The notes under the pieces are model-generated. The model did no database searches. It was given only the letters and a program-made list of their open reading frames with translations, and had not been told where the DNA came from. Below, in pieces: positions 45,175 through 56,474 of a stretch of 64,000 nt of DNA. The stretch lies in NCBI GenBank assembly GCA_029962745.1, contig CM057161.1:7561383-7625382 (forward strand), given 5' to 3'. The position numbers and the translations under genes are program-made. The first letter of the stretch is position 1; each line of letters starts with the position of its first letter. Origin of the DNA: Echinometra lucunter. Taxonomy: Eukaryota > Echinodermata > Echinoidea > Camarodonta > Echinometridae.

Positions 45175-45945
45175 ACAGGGCCCCTGCCATCCAAAATTCC
45201 AAATGCAAGTTTATTCCTGTTGTGTAGTCCTGCATACATCTCATATTTTGATATTTAAACTTCTGAATGTATTTCATAGATTTTAGAATATTTTTTTATT
45301 TTTTTTTCAAACTTGCTAATAAGCTCCCACCCTAAAAATCCTCTGGCAGCTCTCATTCCTCTTGTGACATCATCTGTCAGTCATCAATGAGCTAAATTGA
45401 GAAAGTGGTATGTGCATGTAACTTTGCCTAAGTTGACCATCTGTTACAATACAACAAACAATAGCAACATATAAGTTGCTATGTCAGGCATGTCATACTA
45501 TATACACAACATACAATAGAAACATATAAGTTGCTATGTCAGACATGTCATACTATATACACAACATACAATAGAAACATATAAGTTGCTATGTCAGACA
45601 TGTCATACTATATACACAACATACAATAGAAACATATAAGTTGCTATGCCAGACATGTCATACTAAACAGTTGGCTAAACTAATATTCTACAATAGACAA
45701 TGGTATGTTATTTTCCCAGCTCGGCACAGGCATAGAACTGCATGCTTTTATACATGTACTATACACATCCTTATTGCCTTTGTCTTCCTGGTGATGCTAC
45801 AGCATGTCTGACATAGCAACTTACATGTTGCTAGGTTTGTTGTATTGTAACAGGTGGTCAAGTTTGCCAAAGTTACATGTACATACTACTTTCTCAAGTT
45901 AGCTCATTGATGATTGACAGATGATGTCACAAGAGAAATAAGGTC
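45175..45945. mobile_element. Foldback element with a tandem-repeat centre
   Basis: Left arm (about 45350-45480) and right arm (about 45790-45945) are inverted copies, sharing TTGTGACATCATCTGTCA / TGACAGATGATGTCACAAG and AACTTTGCC(T/A)AAG-type text. The left end reads TTACAGGGCCCCTGCC. The right end seems cut by the element at 45947. Confidence 0.65.
45451..45666. repeat. 55-bp tandem repeat, four units
   Basis: Units begin about 45451, 45506, 45561 and 45616. Each holds ACATATAAGTTGCTATGTCA and GACATGTCATACTA. A single inverted copy of the same motif lies in the opposite arm near 45800-45835. The array therefore arose by amplification of one arm. Confidence 0.9.
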
Positions 45946-45946
45946 T

Positions 45947-46412
45947 GGGGGTGTTTCACAAAGAGTTATTAGTTTGACTTAAAGTCAAGCACAATTCATG
46001 CATGGAATTAACTTCATAAGTGCATTGTGAATTGTGGGGAGTGGGTTGAATAAGAAATTTTCTACACCCCTGTAAGATTTTACTTTGAATTTACTGTACA
46101 AAAAGCTGTGGGCAAAGTTACACATGAATTCTAGAATGACTTGATTATGGAAAGCCAAATGGGATTCTCCATCATATTTAACCACATAAATTAAAGTTGA
46201 AATACCTATGTGGATTAACATTATCATTAGCAAAACATCTTAAATGTGAAGTATAGATTGAAGTATAGTTTTTGCCAACAATCTAACCAAGATTATGGGA
46301 AATACAGTCACACTTTGTTATTAACAAGAGGAAAAACTTTGGGCATTCCACTTGACTGTTCATAGTTTTAAAGTCACGCGTAACTTTGCAGACAGCTTTG
46401 TGAAACACCCCC
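45947..46412. mobile_element. MITE with GGGGTGTTTCACAAAG ends, copy 2
   Basis: Starts GGGGGTGTTTCACAAAGAG and ends CTTTGTGAAACACCCCC. Inner arms TGACTT-AAAGTC and GAATGACTT are shared with 44690-45007. It appears to have inserted into or truncated the foldback at 45175-45945. Confidence 0.75.
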
Positions 46413-46651
46413 TGCTCTTCATGTTAGTATACATGTACCTAAAAAGAGAGTTTGTATTCAAAGTTACAAAGCTCCACTGGTAGCAATAACTGCTTAAAAT
46501 CCTAACCAAACAAGGCTTGTTACAATACAAATAGACAGAGTCAAATAACAGGTTCAATGGAGAAGGTTCTTTTAAAGAATCAATGGTAAATACTACCGCA
46601 GTCTCTAAAAGTCCCACTGTACATCTATCTGTGCTCCATATTTAAATCTTA

Positions 46652-46880
46652 AGGCCCTGTCCCACACGGCCGTTTAACGATTCCATCTGCCTCTGTCTAA
46701 ATATTTACGTTAGACGGTGTCAGACGGAGGCAAATTCAAAAAATTTGGCCATCAACGAGCGCCGTCTGCCAATGTCTAGATACGTCTGTAAACCAGCTGA
46801 AGAACGAATTTAAAAAGTCCAATAAAAGTGCGCATTCGTTTCTCAGATGGAATCGTAAATGGTAGTATGGGACAGGGCCT
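46652..46880. mobile_element. Harbinger-like MITE with TTA duplication
   Basis: 229 bp, ends AGGCCCTGTCCCA and TGGGACAGGGCCT, with inner GATTCCATCTG / CAGATGGAATC. Flanked by TTA at 46649-46651 and 46881-46883. The 3-bp TTA/TAA target duplication is typical of PIF/Harbinger-type elements. Confidence 0.8.
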
Positions 46881-47532
46881 TTAGGGTTAAAGTTTTGCTC
46901 TTCACTGTTTACAATAATGTAAAATAGAAAGGAAGGCCCTGTTTGATAAAATAAATGAAATATATGTAGAATTTAAGGATTAGGTACGGTAGAGCAATTT
47001 GATAAAATTATGAAATTAGAAGAGGAAAATATTATTGATCATTTTGCAAAATTTCTCACACTGATCATGAACTTAAGAGGCGAATTTTGAAGGCATTATA
47101 TATTTTGTTTTGTTTTTGTTTCATTAAAATATAGAAAACCATTTCCCTGTATGTTATTTGGAAATAACTTTGGTTATTTCATGATTTTTTTTTCTTTTGT
47201 TTTTCTTTTCCATATATTGATTTGTTAATTATGACTATGTATTGTAAACAGAATATTCATACAAATGTGAATGATTTTTTTCAAATAAATACAAATACAT
47301 GTGCAAATACAATCATTTTAGTGCAGTTGTAGAATGAACAAGGATGTGTTTGTTCGAATGCTTTAAATAATGCAATGGCAAGATCCAAATTTCTTCAAAA
47401 TTAGAACAATGCAAATACACTGTATGGCATTAGTACATCATGCCCCATGGCATAAGTATTTCCACAATGCTCTAAAACACACATTAAAAAAAAAAAAAAA
47501 AAAAAAATGCGATATAGTATGTACATGTAGTG
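46881..47532. other. No feature seen
   Basis: AT-rich with an A run at about 47486-47507. Confidence 0.4.
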
Positions 47533-47926
47533 TAAAGTCCCTAGTTTTCCGTTTTCTAAAATGCAAATTCCATGTTCTTCGGTGGAATGTGCAAAACATA
47601 ATGATAAAGCAATTGTAAATAGTAAAAATCTTAGAAAAAAGTTAAGTTACCCTAATATGCACGCATTGCATGCAGATAAAGCTTGGCGAACACACGCTAA
47701 ACACTTACACTAGCACTGCGAACAGGTTTGATCCAGATTTTCTGCTGATGCATGGTTTTGTTCCATTGGATATTGCTTGTTTTTCATAATTTTAACTGCA
47801 TTTTTCGTAATTCAATTTCTGGGGCCTGAAAAATAGCGTTTCCGTGAAATTCTGTGAATTCCATGTTCTTCCAAATTCCGTGAATTTTTTTTCTGTTTTC
47901 CGTATCGCGGAAAACTGGGGACTTTA
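47533..47926. mobile_element. hAT-like MITE (TAAAGTCCCCAGTTTTCCG), copy 2, inverted
   Basis: Ends TAAAGTCCCTAGTTTTCCG and CGGAAAACTGGGGACTTTA, flanked by ATGTAGTG (47525-47532) and ATGTATGG (47927-47934), an imperfect 8-bp duplication. Contains the same interior as 41629-42043, reverse complemented. Confidence 0.85.
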
Positions 47927-48062
47927 ATGTATGGGAAGTTGTCTGCTTGGACAGGGTTGAACCCATTCGTGACGTCAGTAAAACATCGTTATTTCTTTTG
48001 GTGAATCGCTCCTATATCACAGATGCTGGGAGGTGGTTGTATTTGCATCATATTTTGATTAC

Positions 48063-48165
48063 CTGATATGTAGTTGACGTAAAACTGATACAATTGCTAT
48101 CTGTTAGCTTTCCAGTTTCTGGTGATACATCATTTGCCATATTTGTGATTTTCTTTGAACGTGTA
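48063..48165 (-). CDS. Possible exon, or first coding exon, of the minus-strand gene
   Basis: Ends at donor GTAATCAAAATATG in phase 0. With acceptor CAAGCCTTACAG at 48166 it reads TRSKKITN then MANDVSPETGKLTDSNCI and SFTSTTYQ. Alternatively translation could start at the ATG at 48138-48140 (context AATATGG). The acceptor falls inside a solo transposon end (TAAGGCTTGTTCAGATATGA on the plus strand), the same sequence that terminates the element at 52516-53322. Donor and composition are good. The family is not recognised. Confidence 0.45.
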
Positions 48166-48864
48166 CTGTAAGGCTTGTTCAGATATGAAGGGGAAACCGT
48201 GGGTTTTTAAAGTGTACTTTTTGTGTAAACAATGAATGGCAATGATACAACAAAGGATTGTGCTTACGGTAAAATGTCCCGCACTCATTCACTTCTGTGT
48301 TATAAAATGCACCTAAAAGCCCCCCCCCCCCCCCCCCCCGAAAAAAAACCTTCAGGTTTTCCCCCTCAATTTGAATGGGCCCTTACACCACAACATGAAA
48401 ATTTTAAGTGATAGAGGAAATATTATCTGTATAAGTGTTTATGATAGTTTTGAAAGCAATCTATTACATGTAGGATGTGTTTACAAAGAACTGGTGAAAT
48501 GTACACCACATGTCTCCATAAATGTCAACGACCACTGTATATTTATTCATCGAACTAGGTCAAAAACTGTATTGATCTGGAGGAAATAGGACATTATGGC
48601 AAAGTGATCAATTGCGTGCTCCACGCAGAGTAGGTGTGTTTACACTAGAAAGAGATATCTGTTTCATTGAACTTCTACCCCTTTCCATGCTTGAAGACTG
48701 AGTTCATATCCAATGCAAACATGACCAGCAACTTAACGAAATTCACCTATCCCTGGTATAGGTAGGGGCAACTCAAGGAAAAATATGCAGTGGAGTACTG
48801 AAGCAAACATGACTGAAAATCAATGGGCTGCTTGAAGCAGGCTATTGTAGATGCTTTCTGCCCT
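48166..48864. other. Solo transposon end, otherwise unannotated
   Basis: The first ~40 bp match the left end of 52516-53322 (AAGGCTTGTTCAGATATGA), with no partner end nearby. A C run lies at about 48320-48339. Confidence 0.45.
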
Positions 48865-49730
48865 TCCTTGGAAGATGTTCCCTGCTATTCTCCGGGGTTA
48901 CCAGACCATGAACGCTGTGGTATGAAGGTGGATAAGCAGCAAAGGAGTGCTGACAGTTATAAACCAATGAGATCTGAAAGGTTGGCTAACCTTATCCTTG
49001 GCAAGTTAAAGAGTGCCAACGGGACAAAAGAATGTTTGACATTCTTAAGGTTCCATGTTGTTACTTGTGGCAGTAGAAGGCTTCATGGGTACACCATGTA
49101 TTCTTTCTTGGAGACGGACAAAGAAAGCGGACAAAATAAACAACCCCTCATTCTACCCTTCACATTGGTTCTGGTAGTCAAAAGAACATCCCTTCACTGC
49201 TATTGTCTAAAATATGTGGAACAGGTGTCACATGCATATTCACCTGGAACTGCATGATTAAACATACTAGCTGTGAAGGGATGTTCTTTTGACTACCAGA
49301 ACCATTGTGAAGGGTAGAATGAGAGGTTGTTTATTTTGTCCGCTTTCTTTGCCCGACATGTTCATAGTTCGGACCAACTCACCACCATGAAGCCTCTACT
49401 GCCATACATTCCACTACAGGGAAACCTTCGAAGGATATTCCATGTAACTATACTATATTCAAAATATGAGTCTTAAATCCTTCCTTCACTGATTCGCTGA
49501 TGGGGTTACCACACCGAGAACACTTTTGGGAAAAAGAATGTTTAACATTTAAGGTTCCATATTACTACATATTCACAATGAGTCTCAAATCCTTCCTTCA
49601 CCGATTCTCTGAGGTTACCAGACCGGGAGCACTTGGTTCATGTATGAAGATGGATTAGGAGCAAAAAAGGGCCTACAGTTATAAACCAATGCATCTGGAA
49701 GGTTGGGTAACCCTATCCTTGGCATGTCAC
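48865..49730 (+). repeat. Degenerate tandem segment, first unit open on plus strand
   Basis: Three related units (about 48865-49060, 49475-49560, 49592-49730) share CCTTCCTT, GGGGTTACCA(G/C)AC, AGTTATAAACCAATG and AAAGAATGTTT(G/A)ACATT. The first stays open for about 95 codons before a MITE (AIVDAFCPSLEDVPCYSPG, then SERLANLILGKLKSANGTKE). The others have stops and deletions. It could be decayed exon duplicates of an unknown plus-strand gene or plain repeat. Confidence 0.4.
49115..49355. mobile_element. Long-TIR MITE (CGGACAAAGAAAGCGG), copy 2
   Basis: Near-identical to 14336-14601, including arms and centre (AATATGTGGAACAGGTGTCA). It sits just after the open unit at 48865-49114. Confidence 0.85.
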
Positions 49731-50009
49731 TATGTGAGTCTCAAACATAACTTCCAAAAAGATAAATTTCACATTCTGATTCACATTATACTCTCACAAA
49801 ATGTAAAAGCAACTTGGTAGTAAACCAGCTGATACATCTGTATGTATTTGCAAATTAGGGATCAATGGCACATAATTATGTGTAAATGTCAAGTCTAGCT
49901 GGGTTCCATGTGATCATATCATACTATTAGTCTTCATACTCCTGAACTGTTAACCCATAGGATGCGAGGTACTTTAAAAGTTCTTTGGTGTTTACTTGAT
50001 ACATGTACA

Positions 50010-50313
50010 CAGGCGTGTAGCTAGGGGGGGCGATGGGGGCGGTCATCCCCCCAAAACACAAAAAAAAAAAAAAAAAAAAAGAAAAAGAAGAAAAAGTAAA
50101 AGCATGAGCGAGAAAAGAAAAAGGTAAGAGAACGTAAGGAGAGTGGAAGCAGACCAGGAACAATAACGTAGAAACGTCGGAGCTTCCGCGCGAAACTCCC
50201 CAATCCCTGCACCCTCCCCCCTAAGGAGCGCGCTTTGCACGCTCAGTAAGTGATTCACACATTTCGCATGCTCACTACTGCCCCCCTAAAATGAAATCCT
50301 AGCTACGCCACTG
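50010..50313. mobile_element. MITE with CAG(T)GGCGTAGCTAGG ends and inner G/C and A runs
   Basis: Left CAGGCGTGTAGCTAGGGGGG, right CCTAGCTACGCCACTG. An A run near 50060-50080 lies inside. Same layout as 5625-5920 and 61032-61335. Confidence 0.75.
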
Positions 50314-51097
50314 CATGTACATTCTACAGATAAAATGTGACTTCATTTACAAATGATATTTTCAGGTGATTGCTACATAGTGAAGCTGCAACCAAGTGCA
50401 TGCCTTTGGTTGTACCTAACCTCACCTCACTTAAATTTTTAAAACATTTTTCTCAAAAAGTAGCAATAAGCATAGACTTTATTGATATAAAAAGTGAAGC
50501 ATTCACATCAACAGTCTGAGGAAGACACAGTGCATGTAACATGTCAGTTCACCTGTACTCTTCATTGTAATCTTTGTCTCACTCACTTTTACTCAAAGAT
50601 AAACCCACAAAGAGAAAAGACTTTTAAAAAGGGGGAATAGTAAAAGTCTACAAAGCATTTTTTTAGTATTGATATGGGTTCTCTATACAAAAAAAAACCT
50701 CTGGAGTCTTAACACTTATCAAGCTTCTTTTTTGCAGGAAATAACTGAAATCATTTTACTGTGTTCTGTAGGTAACGCGTTCTTTTGCATGCATGTGTAT
50801 AATACAGATTCACAGATTCTATCTGCTCTTGTTGTGGCTGCCTCACTAAAGTCAGGTTGAATTACGAGTGCATGTAAACATTTTTGAACTGTGTATTGGG
50901 GAAAAAAAAGAAAGTAAAGGTAAAACACTTATTGTGCAAGGTGTGAACCATATACAATGTAAAGCATATGACAAATCTATAAAGTACTTGAAGAAAGTCT
51001 GAAAACTGATGGGTAAATTTATGGCGGATTATAAAATAATCCATCATTCTGTATGGTTCTTGAAGAATATTCCTTTCGGTTGTATTTGTGTAGAACA
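50314..51097. other. No feature seen
   Basis: AT-rich, no supported exon. Confidence 0.4.
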
Positions 51098-51100
51098 TAA

Positions 51101-51463
51101 AGGTGCTTTCACACATGATGCGACAGTGTGGTACCACACTGTGACGCCACACTTTTTTGTGTACAAGCCTATGGGGTATAGGGCGACAAAACAAAATGTC
51201 ACCGAGGCAGGACACACTTTTTTTTGCTGCCTAGATACACAAAAAATGTGCACCAATCAAATTTCTAAAAAGTTAGCGCAAAAATTGTTGCCATGAGGTT
51301 GCTTGCGCAAGCGGGCACAAGTTTTGACAATATGCTCTCTCTTATTGAGAGCTGACACATTAATGCGCGTTCATTAGCATATGTGGTGACACAAAGTCCC
51401 ACCATGTGTGAAGACGAAACAGTGTGGCGCCACCACACTGTCGCATCATGTGTGAAAGCACCT
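51101..51463. mobile_element. Harbinger-like MITE with TAA duplication
   Basis: 363 bp with perfect inverted ends of about 31 bp (AGGTGCTTTCACACATGATG then CGACAGTGTGG). Bounded by TAA at 51098-51100 and 51464-51466. Confidence 0.9.
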
Positions 51464-51599
51464 TAAAGGTAAAATTAAAAGGATATATATATATGTATAT
51501 ACTTGTATAACAATTGAACATCATCGTGTCACTCGATAGAATTTCTCTATTAAAAAAACCAGCCTATTTCCACACCTGCATTTATGAAAGATTCCCCAA

Positions 51600-51760
51600 A
51601 TTCTCTTCCTCCTATTTCCTTTTTCTCCTCTTCTCATTCTTTTTCTTCCTCTTCTTTTCCTCCTCCTCCTTCTTCTTCCTCTTCCCCTCCTCCTCCTCCC
51701 TCTTCTTCTTCTTTTTCTTCTTCTTGACCTCCTTTTCCTTTTTCAGAGAGGGAGGGGGGG
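51600..51760. repeat. CTT/CTC-rich low-complexity tract
   Basis: Pyrimidine-rich TTCTTCCTC units ending in a short G run. Lys/Glu-rich and Phe/Ser-rich frames across it are artefacts. Confidence 0.9.
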
Positions 51761-51886
51761 GGGGGAAGAGGGCTACAGTATTCTTGTTTAATTTATTGCA
51801 TAACCTAATGCAATAAATGGACACGAACATGTATTCTTTATCATGATTATGTTTCTCCTCCAAACCGTCATTCTGGTAAAATTTAA

Positions 51887-52453
51887 AGGAGAATGCAACC
51901 CAGACATCAGTGTGCTTCCAGTGAATGAAGAAGATCAAGAAGAGTAAACAGTTAAAGTTTGAGGAAAATCGGACAATCTGTTCAAGAGTTATGAACTTTG
52001 AAAGTTTAGGTAAATCTTTATTATGAGGATCCTTGAATTGGCAACTTTGCCAGCATCTGTGATGTCTTTGTGGACAACTCTCCATTCATTTTGTACACAA
52101 AATTAAACATTTTCTGCATTTTCAAGAAAAATAAAAATTCTTTTGATCTACTGTTTCAGTATGACATGGCTATATCAATTCTGCAAGCATTTTGGGAAGA
52201 ATTATGTTGATTCTGGACTTGAAATTTCATATAAATCAATTTTTTTGAAAAAAATATGTACAAAATGAATTGAGAGTTGTCCACGATGACATCACAGATG
52301 CTGCCAAAGTTGCCAACAATAGGGATTTACTGAAGCTTTCAAAATTCATAACTCTTGAACCGATTGTCCGATTTTGCTCAAACTTTCACTGTTTACTCTT
52401 CTTGGTCATCTTTATTCACTAAGAACACACTGATGCCTGGGTTGCATTCTCCT
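51887..52453. mobile_element. Long foldback element with TTAA target duplication
   Basis: 567 bp. Ends AGGAGAATGCAACCCAGAC and GGTTGCATTCTCCT, flanked by TTAA at 51883-51886 and 52454-52457. The arms are inverted for more than 200 bp (for example GAGTTATGAACTTTGAAAG / CTTTCAAAATTCATAACTC). Shares CTCCATTCA(T/C)TTTGTACA and GATGACATCA motifs with 62882-63440. Confidence 0.85.
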
Positions 52454-52515
52454 TTAATGTTCATGTACCAAAGATATACTACATGTAGCATGTCTGTTTC
52501 TACATTGCACAGTAA

Positions 52516-53322
52516 AGGCTTGTTCAGATATGAGGCGACAAATCCCGCAGCATTTTTAGAATAGTGTTCGTCCGCTTCCCGGTAAAAGGCCACTAACGCG
52601 CACACACCCAAAATGTACATTTTCGAGAAAAATGCGAATGAAGTTATGACCTTATTTTGAGCTTTTAGCAGCTAGTGTATTATTTTTCCGTCCTAACTCT
52701 AAAAATTTCTGACAGAGCAAGTTTTTTTTCTTCGATGATATTTTGTGCTTTTATTTAAAACACTCTAATAGTTCCCAGAAAAAGGACGCTATTGGGAATC
52801 GGTCTATGCGTGTAAGCATGTTGAGTGAGGAGAAATTGACGTGCTCGCGTAATTTTGTTTTTTTGCTTATTACGTCATAATGTCGTCAAATTAAGGTTCG
52901 AGAATGGTACAAGAATAAAGCTTATGACATGCTTTTTCCATTTCTGCAATAATAAAAAAATGGCAGTAAAATTGAGGAAAAGTCGATAACGGCCCTTTAC
53001 CGGGTAGCCGACGTGTTCAGATATGGCGCAACAAACCATCCCACTTACATGTATGTTAATGAACATACATTAATGTGTCAACTCTCAAATAAAAGAGAGT
53101 TTTGTTAAAGTTGCGCAAACAAACAAACTTATGACAACATACATGTATTTTGCACTAACTGTTTTAAGAATTTGATTGGTCCACAGCCTTTTGCAGACAG
53201 GCGACAAAACATGTCTCCTGCCTCGGCGACATTTTTTGTCGCCTCATACCCCATAGACTTGTACACTAAAATTTTGTGGAGATTTGTTGCAGAGATTTGT
53301 CTCCTCATATCTAAACAAGCCT
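52516..53322. mobile_element. Inverted-repeat element (AGGCTTGTTCAGATATGAGG ends)
   Basis: 807 bp with ends AGGCTTGTTCAGATATGAGG and CCTCATATCTAAACAAGCCT, and GCGACAAATC / GATTTGTCTCC just inside. A second end-like motif (GTGTTCAGATATGGCGCAAC) lies at about 53013-53032, so it may be two elements joined. Flanks TAA and TTA. No transposase seen. Confidence 0.75.
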
Positions 53323-53531
53323 TTAGTGGAACATTACAATTCATAGCCTACCAGTAAATATCGCTTTATTGAGCAAGCATCACACATCTACATGTAGCAG
53401 TGCACTGTCACCTGACATTAACTTCAAGGTCAATTGTTCTGACACAAATTAGATTTACAAAGTTGCACATCAAACATTCAATAACAGCCTCGTAAATTCA
53501 TCCCGCATGCTTTCTGAATCATGATGACTAC

Positions 53532-53678
53532 TACCGTGTTTACAGAGTGACTCGGCTCAAGTGTTGAATCCTCAAGCAGGGTCGAACGTTGCGAAGAGGG
53601 CAACTGCTATCGTGTTTATACCAAAATGAAAAAGGCGAGTGCGACACCCCCGAGCCGAGTCACTGTGTAAACACGGTA
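53532..53678. mobile_element. Short MITE with TACCGTGTTTACA ends
   Basis: 147 bp with inverted ends TACCGTGTTTACAGAGTGAC and GTCACTGTGTAAACACGGTA, extended by TCGGCTC / GAGCCGA. Confidence 0.85.
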
Positions 53679-53686
53679 TACCTTAC

Positions 53687-53714
53687 TCTGTTTCCAGGGA
53701 TGGTTTACATGTGG
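53687..53714 (-). CDS. Possible 28-nt micro-exon
   Basis: Donor GTAAGGTATACC, acceptor CTGCTCGTGATAG (weak). Entered with two bases, it reads TCKPSLET and leaves two bases, exactly the phase change needed between 55000-55076 and 48063-48165. Very short, so chance is a serious alternative. Confidence 0.22.
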
Positions 53715-54383
53715 CTATCACGAGCAGTTGCTATTACACATCAGTCCATTCTCTCACTAAATTATACACACTGTAGCATACAAGGTTTTTAACAGTTAAA
53801 CTATAAACCCCTAGTATGCCCTTGGCCTTGGCCTTCAAATACATACACCATGTACTTGCAGTTTCTGATTTGAAATTAAGTGGCAACTGTTGATTTAAAG
53901 AGAGAGGCTTAAAGGAAACCCAAACCCTCAAGTCAACTAGTTTTGGGGGATTTTTTGGTAATTTTTTTTTAATCCCCCCTGCTGCATACTGCCTTGAATC
54001 TGACCAAAAGTGGATTTTAAAAAAAAATTCAAATATGATGTGGAATTCAAGAAATAGTGATTTTGTAGTCCTGAATTCCCGGTACCATAAATCAGTGATG
54101 TCAGACCAGTTGCCCAACTAGCCACCAACTGAATTTGGCTTTTTCTCTGGATGCAAAGTTCTACAAATTTCTTAAGTTCCTAATGCGCATCTTTTGTACC
54201 AGGAAGGAACAATCCGAATTATTAAGCTGAGCCCTTTCCTTCTTTCTTTCTGACGGGAAATATTATTCAGAGTGACTGACCAAGGAGTTATTAGTAGAAT
54301 AACTCCTTGGACTGACCAACATGTACATACAGGCCCTACATTCTTCCTTGCTGATTTTTCCTTGTGATGGCCAGTACCTTGGA

Positions 54384-54850
54384 CCATTTTCACACGAGCG
54401 GAGAAACTTAATTGCTATGCTGAATTGCAATTACGTTATTAGAATTATTGTTTGTACACAAGACCGAGAAAGGCTTCACGGATTCTGCGGTTTCGCATTT
54501 CAGAGCAAGGTGGGGAGGCGTGGCTTTTTTCCGGGTACCCGTCAATCACTCGTGCACAATGCTCGCAAAGCCATAGCGAGTTTTTTTTTCTGCGGAAGTG
54601 GTTGGAAGGTCACCATAACCTCTGCTACCCCAAAAACGACTGGGAGGTCAATCAGTACACACAACTGTTTTGTTTCTTCATTGGGAGAATCGTCACTGGA
54701 AAACCCTTCAGACTGTCATTTGAATTGCGCAATCCAAATTACGCTCTGTTGCATTCACACGGCCAAAATGCATCATTAGAATTAAGATTCTAGTGATGCA
54801 TCACTAAAATCTTAATCCTAATGATGCATTCAGCGCTTATGTGAAAACCC
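54384..54850. mobile_element. Inverted-repeat element with TTTTCACA ends
   Basis: Ends CCATTTTCACACGAGCG and CGCTTATGTGAAAACC are imperfect inverted copies. Near the right end is a strong palindrome (AATGCATCATTAGAATTAAG, then ATTCTAGTGATGCATCAC and inverted repetition). Confidence 0.5.
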
Positions 54851-54999
54851 TCTTTGATGGGCCATGCGCTATAGTGACTATACTATTAAACAGACCTGCC
54901 ATTTCAAGTATTAAACAATATCTTGTGACCAGAGAGAGAGAGAGAGAGAGCACGACAGAGAAGTGAAGGGGAAGCAGTAATGGGTCTCTCAACACTGAC

Positions 55000-55076
55000 C
55001 ACTTCTCTGATGGACGAAGATAGTTTCATTCATCACCATAGCAACCGCATCTCTCAGGGAATTACAGCAGCTGATG
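55000..55076 (-). CDS. Possible 77-nt exon of the minus-strand gene
   Basis: Acceptor GGAAATCTATTAAG, donor GTCAGTGTTG. The single open frame reads ISCCNSLRDAVAMVMNET then IFVHQRS plus one base. Phase 2 to phase 1. Composition is protein-like, but both splice sites are only fair. Confidence 0.33.
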
Positions 55077-55291
55077 CTTAATAGATTTCCATCGCCATGC
55101 GCCTTTGTTACTGTCTAGTGAAGGAGAAAATAATTGCAAGGAGGATAAAATCTACAGAACAATCTCTACTTCATCAAGTGGAAAGTAGTTTGTTTGTTTC
55201 TGCTCCCCTTTTTTATTTTTCTATAAAAATACATATATTTCCACTGCATGTAATCATAAGCTGTCCGATTTGTCCTGAGATTAAAATACAC

Positions 55292-55350
55292 TGTATGCAG
55301 AACTTTGGATATTTTAAAGTGGACTGGCAGGCTGCAACCACTGGTTCGTT
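55292..55350 (-). CDS. Possible 59-nt exon of the minus-strand gene
   Basis: Good acceptor ACTTTTCCACGTTAG, poor donor GTGTATTTTA. Reads NEPVVAACQSTLKYPKFCI and leaves two bases. The frame stays open past the donor for another ~26 codons, so the 3' boundary is uncertain. Confidence 0.22.
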
Positions 55351-55929
55351 CTAACGTGGAAAAGTTCACACAAAGTACTGTAGTCAAGATATGAACAGGT
55401 AGCTCACATTGAAATGATTTACTTTATACAGTATAATCCTTCATTCAATTCAACAAAGGGCAATTCAAAACAATTTCAGCTAACAGAAGAAGAAAATATG
55501 GCATCTTCCCCTACCCATCCCCATCAAAATGAAAGCAATTAGGAAATGAAAGCAATTAGGAAATGCTTTTGTTTTTATGATCAATGTCTCCATAATGAAA
55601 GTGAAATCAACAAAAATACCCCCCCCCCCCCCATTTTTTTCCAGTGGTGAAATCTATTTGATTACCAGTAAAAGGAACAAAACAAAAGAAAAAGATTCTC
55701 ACTTCTACACTCAAACGGCATTATCCCCAGGAACAGATTACCATACTACATGTAAATGTAGCTACTGGTATAATCAGTGTTTTAGTTACCTTCATCATTA
55801 TCATCTGTATCATCATTTGTATCATTTGTATCATCATTTGTATCATTGTCATAATCATCACATGTTCTACAGTTGTCATAACCACCATCTGCATTATCAA
55901 TATCATCACAATTACCAATTACCCATCTT

Positions 55930-55963
55930 CATTATCATTTGCATCATCATCATCATCATCATC

Positions 55964-56031
<68 letters not shown>

Positions 56032-56096
56032 ATCATCATCATCATCATCATCATCATCAATCATCATCATCATCATCATCATCAATCATCATCATC

Positions 56097-56177
<81 letters not shown>

Positions 56178-56394
56178 ATCATCATCATCATCATCATCAA
56201 TCATCATCATCATCACATCATCATCATCAATCATCATCATCATCATCATCAATCATCATCATCATCATCATCAATCATCATCATCATCATCATCAATCAT
56301 CATCATCATCATCATCAATCATCATCATCATCATCATCATCAATCATCATCATCATCATCATCATTTGCATCATCATCATCATCATCAATCATC

Positions 56395-56447
<53 letters not shown>

Positions 56448-56474
56448 ATCATCAATCATCAATCATCAATCATC

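Noticed and set aside
45158..45200. Strong GTAAGTAGG donor on the minus strand
   Set aside because: It coincides with the left end of a foldback element (TTACAGGGCCCCTGCC), and no convincing exon precedes it.
45451..45666. CRISPR-like regular repeat
   Set aside because: The 55-bp units are contiguous with no unique spacers, and the surroundings are a eukaryotic foldback element. It is a simple tandem repeat.
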